The notes below the pieces were generated by a model. That model saw only the letters and a list, made by a program, of their open reading frames with translations, was not told the DNA's origin and ran no database searches. A stretch of 64,000 nt of DNA, taken from contig DF237039.1 in the NCBI GenBank assembly GCA_000708835.1, positions 62,001 to 126,000 on the forward strand, written 5' to 3'. The stretch is from Klebsormidium nitens (taxonomy: Eukaryota > Streptophyta > Klebsormidiophyceae > Klebsormidiales > Klebsormidiaceae). A program made the translations under genes and the position numbers. This document shows positions 60,401 through 64,000 of the stretch, piece by piece (position 1 is the first letter of the stretch; the number at the start of each line of letters is the position of its first letter).

Positions 60401-61149
60401 TTACAGACGTGGCGGCCTCTTGAGTCAAGCCGCTATCATAAGAATCGCGAGCTAGACACTTTAGCGGACATCTATTCAGGTCGGACCGAGCTACTGGAAA
60501 CTGACCCGGAGCGCTCTACCTTTGGACTGCCTCTGCCAGCTCGAACGATTGTCTTCAACGGATGCCTCTTGCACCGTTTCTCGATCTGCGTCGAGGAACT
60601 CAGGCAACGTCAGATTAAATTTTCAACGAAAGTCCCTTTTAGACATTGAGTGCTTCCTCAATAGTCTCTATCTGCATCGACTCTGCTGTTAGTCACTCAC
60701 GAAGAAGAGATCTGACACACAATAGTCCGGTGACGGCACCATGCTTCGACACCGGCTTGATATGAGGAGGTGGTTGTGAAACGCTGACGAGGCCTGGGAA
60801 AAGTGACCGACTTACTGTTTGCAACACGTAGCCTGACGATGCCATTGTCGCCTTTTCACTTTTCCACCTGAGAAACAGTGTTTGAGTTGGTTTAAGAAGA
60901 TTGAACGTGATTGAACGACTGGTAGAGCGGTCGTGAAGCTTGGAAGCTTTCAGCGAGCATCTAGTGCAACAGGGACGAGTCTTGCTTTTGGTTGAGTGTC
61001 CTATTCAATTCTAGGATGGCTTGTCCTTCGTCGTACTCATTGGTTGGGATGTCGATACATCGACAAGGGATCCGGCCAATCCTCGTAGCAGGCATGCAAC
61101 CAATGCTTAGAAACTCTGGGTTACAATGTGAGATTGCATAGAAAAGGAC
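57494..61149. other. Convergent intergenic region, coiled-coil gene / ELMO gene
   Basis: About 3.7 kb with no recognised gene. A GC-rich open frame at 57908-58489 (Arg/Gly/Glu-rich) and overlapping frames at 58197-58565 have no family resemblance or splice support. A short GGAGCGGAGCGGACC-type duplication lies at about 58437-58472. The rest shows nothing I can name. Confidence 0.45.
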
Positions 61150-64000
61150 CTACTTGTCAAAGAAGACGGTCATGGCCCCGGCATGAAAGAGGTTGACGGC
61201 CTCAAGCGCACTTTTTCGATTTTTCATTGCCCTGTAGCGTACAAAGTCCCTGTGTTTTTAAGGCCGTGCAAATGGGCGGGAATCAAATTTACCTTGCAAA
61301 ATGACGCAACAATGCTAAAGTCTTCCGTGCGCGGGATGCTCATTTCCCATCTCGTTTTCTTCTTGAAGTTTTGAGCGAAAGGCAACAGGAGACCGGGACA
61401 AACGGACGACCTTGATCCCTTTTTCCTTCTTTTGATAAACCTTGAGCCTGCTCCTTGTCTCTGGAACTTACGTGAACTCCAGCAACGCGAGACAGAATCC
61501 ACGGAATGACGTAGCGTCCTGGGCATGTCGTCAGCACCACCTGCTGATTAATTTGATTTAACGACGAAGAATGTTTTCCTCACCTCCGCAGAGCTCCTTT
61601 CCGAAGGAGCTCAAGCGCCCATGCGGTGACGTTGAGGGAGACGATGCAGAAAGGAAAACCGTACGTCTCATCCTGAGACCAACGGAACATATCTCGACAT
61701 AACCCTGACCTGCAAAGGCGTACGAAGCATGTTCAGAGAAAACGTTGCTCGCACATCCACACAGATCGCGATCTAGATAAACGTACAAACGACTTGCCAA
61801 GGAGAGCCGATAGCCTGAAAGCTAAGAGAAGCAGTCTTTGTGATGGAAGCAACGAATAGTGCTGGAGAGGGTTGCGATACCTTCTCAGAGCAAGGTTCTC
61901 ACAGCTCACGCGTCTTTAACGAGACCTCCAGATCGAAACTTTGATCGCAAAAACTTTATGAGTGGCAGATGGGACACCCAGCAGAGAAGGTTTCACGATC
62001 AGCGGATGCAAGCTCGTTTCCGGTCTTCGGTGACTTTGAGATGGCTGGAACCTAGTCAGGGCGAGAAATAAATAAGGAAGATCATCAGGCTTTAGCATAT
62101 CTGAGAAGTTCAATCTGGGGCTTGCCTGGACTCCAGCAAGTGGAAAATCTGGACCAAGCCGAAGACACCACAGCTGCGGAGGTCAGTCGCCGGGTCCGTG
62201 CCTGAGATAGGAGTCAGGAAGTAGGCTGATTGCTTCGACTTGGTCCAGAGCTACGACGAGAGCGATTGATATTGATGCCCTTGTCCCGCTCAAATACACT
62301 TGAAAAGCTGCAACTTGCAACTGTTCAGAAGAGGCTTCTACATCAGATTCCATCCGCTCGTGGAAAATCATAGCGTCGCCCCTTGCGATGACAGATTTGT
62401 TTTCATTCCTAAGACCTACAAGGCACGTGTAGCTTTTTCGCTCAGTGTCCTCAATGATTGCTTCAAAGGCATCCGCTATACTCTCACCTTGGAAACCAAT
62501 AACTTCCCAATGGGGCCCAAACCGTGTTGCTGTCTGGACACCTGTCAACTTCGTGTAGATTGACTCAAGCAGGCGGATATCCAGTGGCTCGTCCTCCTGC
62601 AGCGGCAGCTTGGCCATCCGCAGCACCTGCTTCGTCTGTTCGTCCTGCTGCACGGCAGGTGTTGACCTAAAGCAGCAGTTGGCCGACGCGAGCAACGCGC
62701 TCGAACCTCTGGAAACAGGTTGGAGACGATGATTAAGCCAAAGCAACAGTTCCATGTCTCTGGCGATGCCTTTCAAGAGCGCTTCGTGGCACGCGCGTGA
62801 AAGGTCGGCAAGCGGACTGCACAGAGAGCATCATCAGCATGTGTCTGCAGGCAAAGGACGCTTGATCTTGCATTGGCTAAAGTGGCGGCTGTCAAGTGGA
62901 GTGGATCAGTATCTAAAACCTTCCTTTGCGGATTTGAAGTGCATGTATCAGTTGCAGATTCCGTCGTGTACTTCGGTATGGTTATCACTGTGCCAAACCC
63001 TTCTCTCCTCTATCACGAAGGCAAATCTGAGCTGAGAGTCGTGGAGCTTGGACTTCCAAACGGCCACTTAACGGCTGCAGCTTACGAAAGACGTCTCAGA
63101 AGAAAGCTTCATGATCAAATGGTGCTGAGATGTACCTCGTCTTTGAAGCCGGAGCTGGTGCAGAAGTATCACGTATGCGGGAAGTATAATTTCCGCTTAT
63201 GTAGTGCTCGACCTCCTTCCAGGTGAGAAGATTTGATTGTCCATTCTCGGTACAGCTTTCTGCAGTTTGAAGAATACTGTTACGGACACTCCTTACATCC
63301 AGCTACAAAGAGTCTCTCAATCATGCTGGGGCCTGATCGTAGATATTCTATGTGATCTTCTTCGATCTTAGAACCTTGTTGTGCTTATGACGAGGAGCTC
63401 TTTGTCAGCAAGACCACACCTTTTAACAATTTCTGGCGTTCTGCTTGATTGAATTTTATAAAAGCTGTAATCATCAAGATGCACCTTCAGCATCTTTTTA
63501 ATCAAGGGATTTGCATCATTACCTCTTTCTAAGTGCTGAAAACCTGCAACGCTGGGCGTTTGACTTGAGAGCTGCTCCGGTGTACGCCACGTATCCTCTT
63601 GCCAGTGGGAGAGAGTAAGCTCCGATGAAATCTGCTCACTTCCATCAGAGAGGTCAACTGATGACACTTTCTCACTTTCAGTGCCCCGTTGCAAATCAAT
63701 CACTTGAGGGATGCTGAGAATACCATCTGTATGTACAATGTGCTCTGACTCTGCTTGCACAATTTTAGTGCTCGCTGTACTGGGAATAGAGGGAGCGCTC
63801 TCCTCGAGTAACTTCACCATTGGTCGAGCTCCCCAAGGCACCTCTTGCAAGGTACTGTTTAGGCAAGTGGGTGTGACACATAGACTCTTGGAAACGTTAG
63901 GCACGTGCGTGACCTCCTCAACCACTGGCAAGTCGGCTGCAGATGTTATATCAGCAATGATGGCTGCTGCGGAATCCTCTCTTGGTTGGCTCACGACAGC
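61150..64000 (-). CDS. ELMO/CED-12 domain protein, partial at 5', possible in-frame TGA
   Basis: Predicted exons in transcript order: beyond 64000-63420, 62816-62488, 62201-62126, 61814-61787, 61672-61584, 61540-61472, 61231-61150. ELMO-domain landmarks are QTKQVLRMAKLPLQEDEPLD, RLLESIYTKLTGV, HWEVIGFQGTDPATDLRSCG, VFGLVQIFHLLES, YGFPFCIVSLNVTAWALELL and SFRGFCLALLEF. ELMOD-type relatives act as GAPs for Arf-family GTPases; other ELMO proteins work with DOCK exchange factors. The 62201-62126 exon ends at a GC donor (AG|GCAAGC). The 61540-61472 exon is in phase but has TGA at 61533-61531, four codons in, after a 43-bp intron. It then reads on as a good ELMO C-terminal match to a TAG at 61150-61152. 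The long Ser/Thr/Glu-rich open frame from the window edge to 63420 joins in phase at a weak donor (AG|GTGTGG) and may be its N-terminal part or another gene. Confidence 0.68.

Noticed and set aside
1-64000. tRNA, rRNA or CRISPR arrays
   Set aside because: No cloverleaf-type A/B box pair, rRNA core sequence or regularly spaced repeat-spacer array was seen; the regular repeats found are splice-junction duplications or minisatellites.

Overview
The window is intron-rich nuclear DNA from a green-lineage eukaryote. Exons were assembled by hand from GT-AG (twice GC-AG) boundaries, codon phase and remembered family motifs; no database search was run. The PPCS, peroxisomal polyamine oxidase, GCN5, PH-only and calreticulin proteins read like plant orthologues. 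An axonemal gene (DRC9/IQCG) points to a lineage that still makes flagellated cells. My inference is a streptophyte (charophyte) alga such as Klebsormidium, or another early-diverging flagellated streptophyte; the genus is not proven here. A 20-N run at 24068-24087 shows that this is a draft assembly.

Layout: ten protein genes follow one another and alternate strand without exception. They are GCN5 3' part (+, 774-2301), phosphopantothenate-cysteine ligase (-, 3014-8673), polyamine oxidase (+, 10172-15905), a GT90/CAP10 glycosyltransferase (-, 17615-22724), a small PH-domain protein (+, 24248-26716), RCE1 CAAX protease (-, 28144-32723), calreticulin (+, 33566-40723), DRC9/IQCG (-, 42219-47935), a large unrecognised coiled-coil protein (+, 49864-57493) and an ELMO-domain protein (-, 61150 to the right edge). 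Every intergenic region is therefore either a divergent promoter region (8.7-10.2, 22.7-24.2, 32.7-33.6 and 47.9-49.9 kb) or a convergent 3' region.

The genes are mostly housekeeping and do not form one pathway. Several act in membrane and organelle biology: ER folding (calreticulin), ER CAAX processing (RCE1), probable Golgi/ER glycosylation (GT90), peroxisomal polyamine catabolism (PAO), phosphoinositide binding (PH protein) and small-GTPase control (ELMO). The others serve chromatin (GCN5), coenzyme A synthesis (PPCS) and the flagellum (DRC9).

The most unusual signal is structural. In five of the ten genes, introns carry decayed tandem copies of their own splice junctions together with adjoining exon sequence. 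These are 5' splice-site copies in PPCS and DRC9, 3' splice-site copies in PAO, DRC9 and the coiled-coil gene, and recognisable dead exon copies on both sides of calreticulin exon 7. This fits recurrent short tandem duplication across exon-intron borders as a source of intron growth and possibly of new introns. Two inverted-repeat elements lie in the PPCS/PAO promoter region, one of them enclosing five TTAGGGTT motifs.
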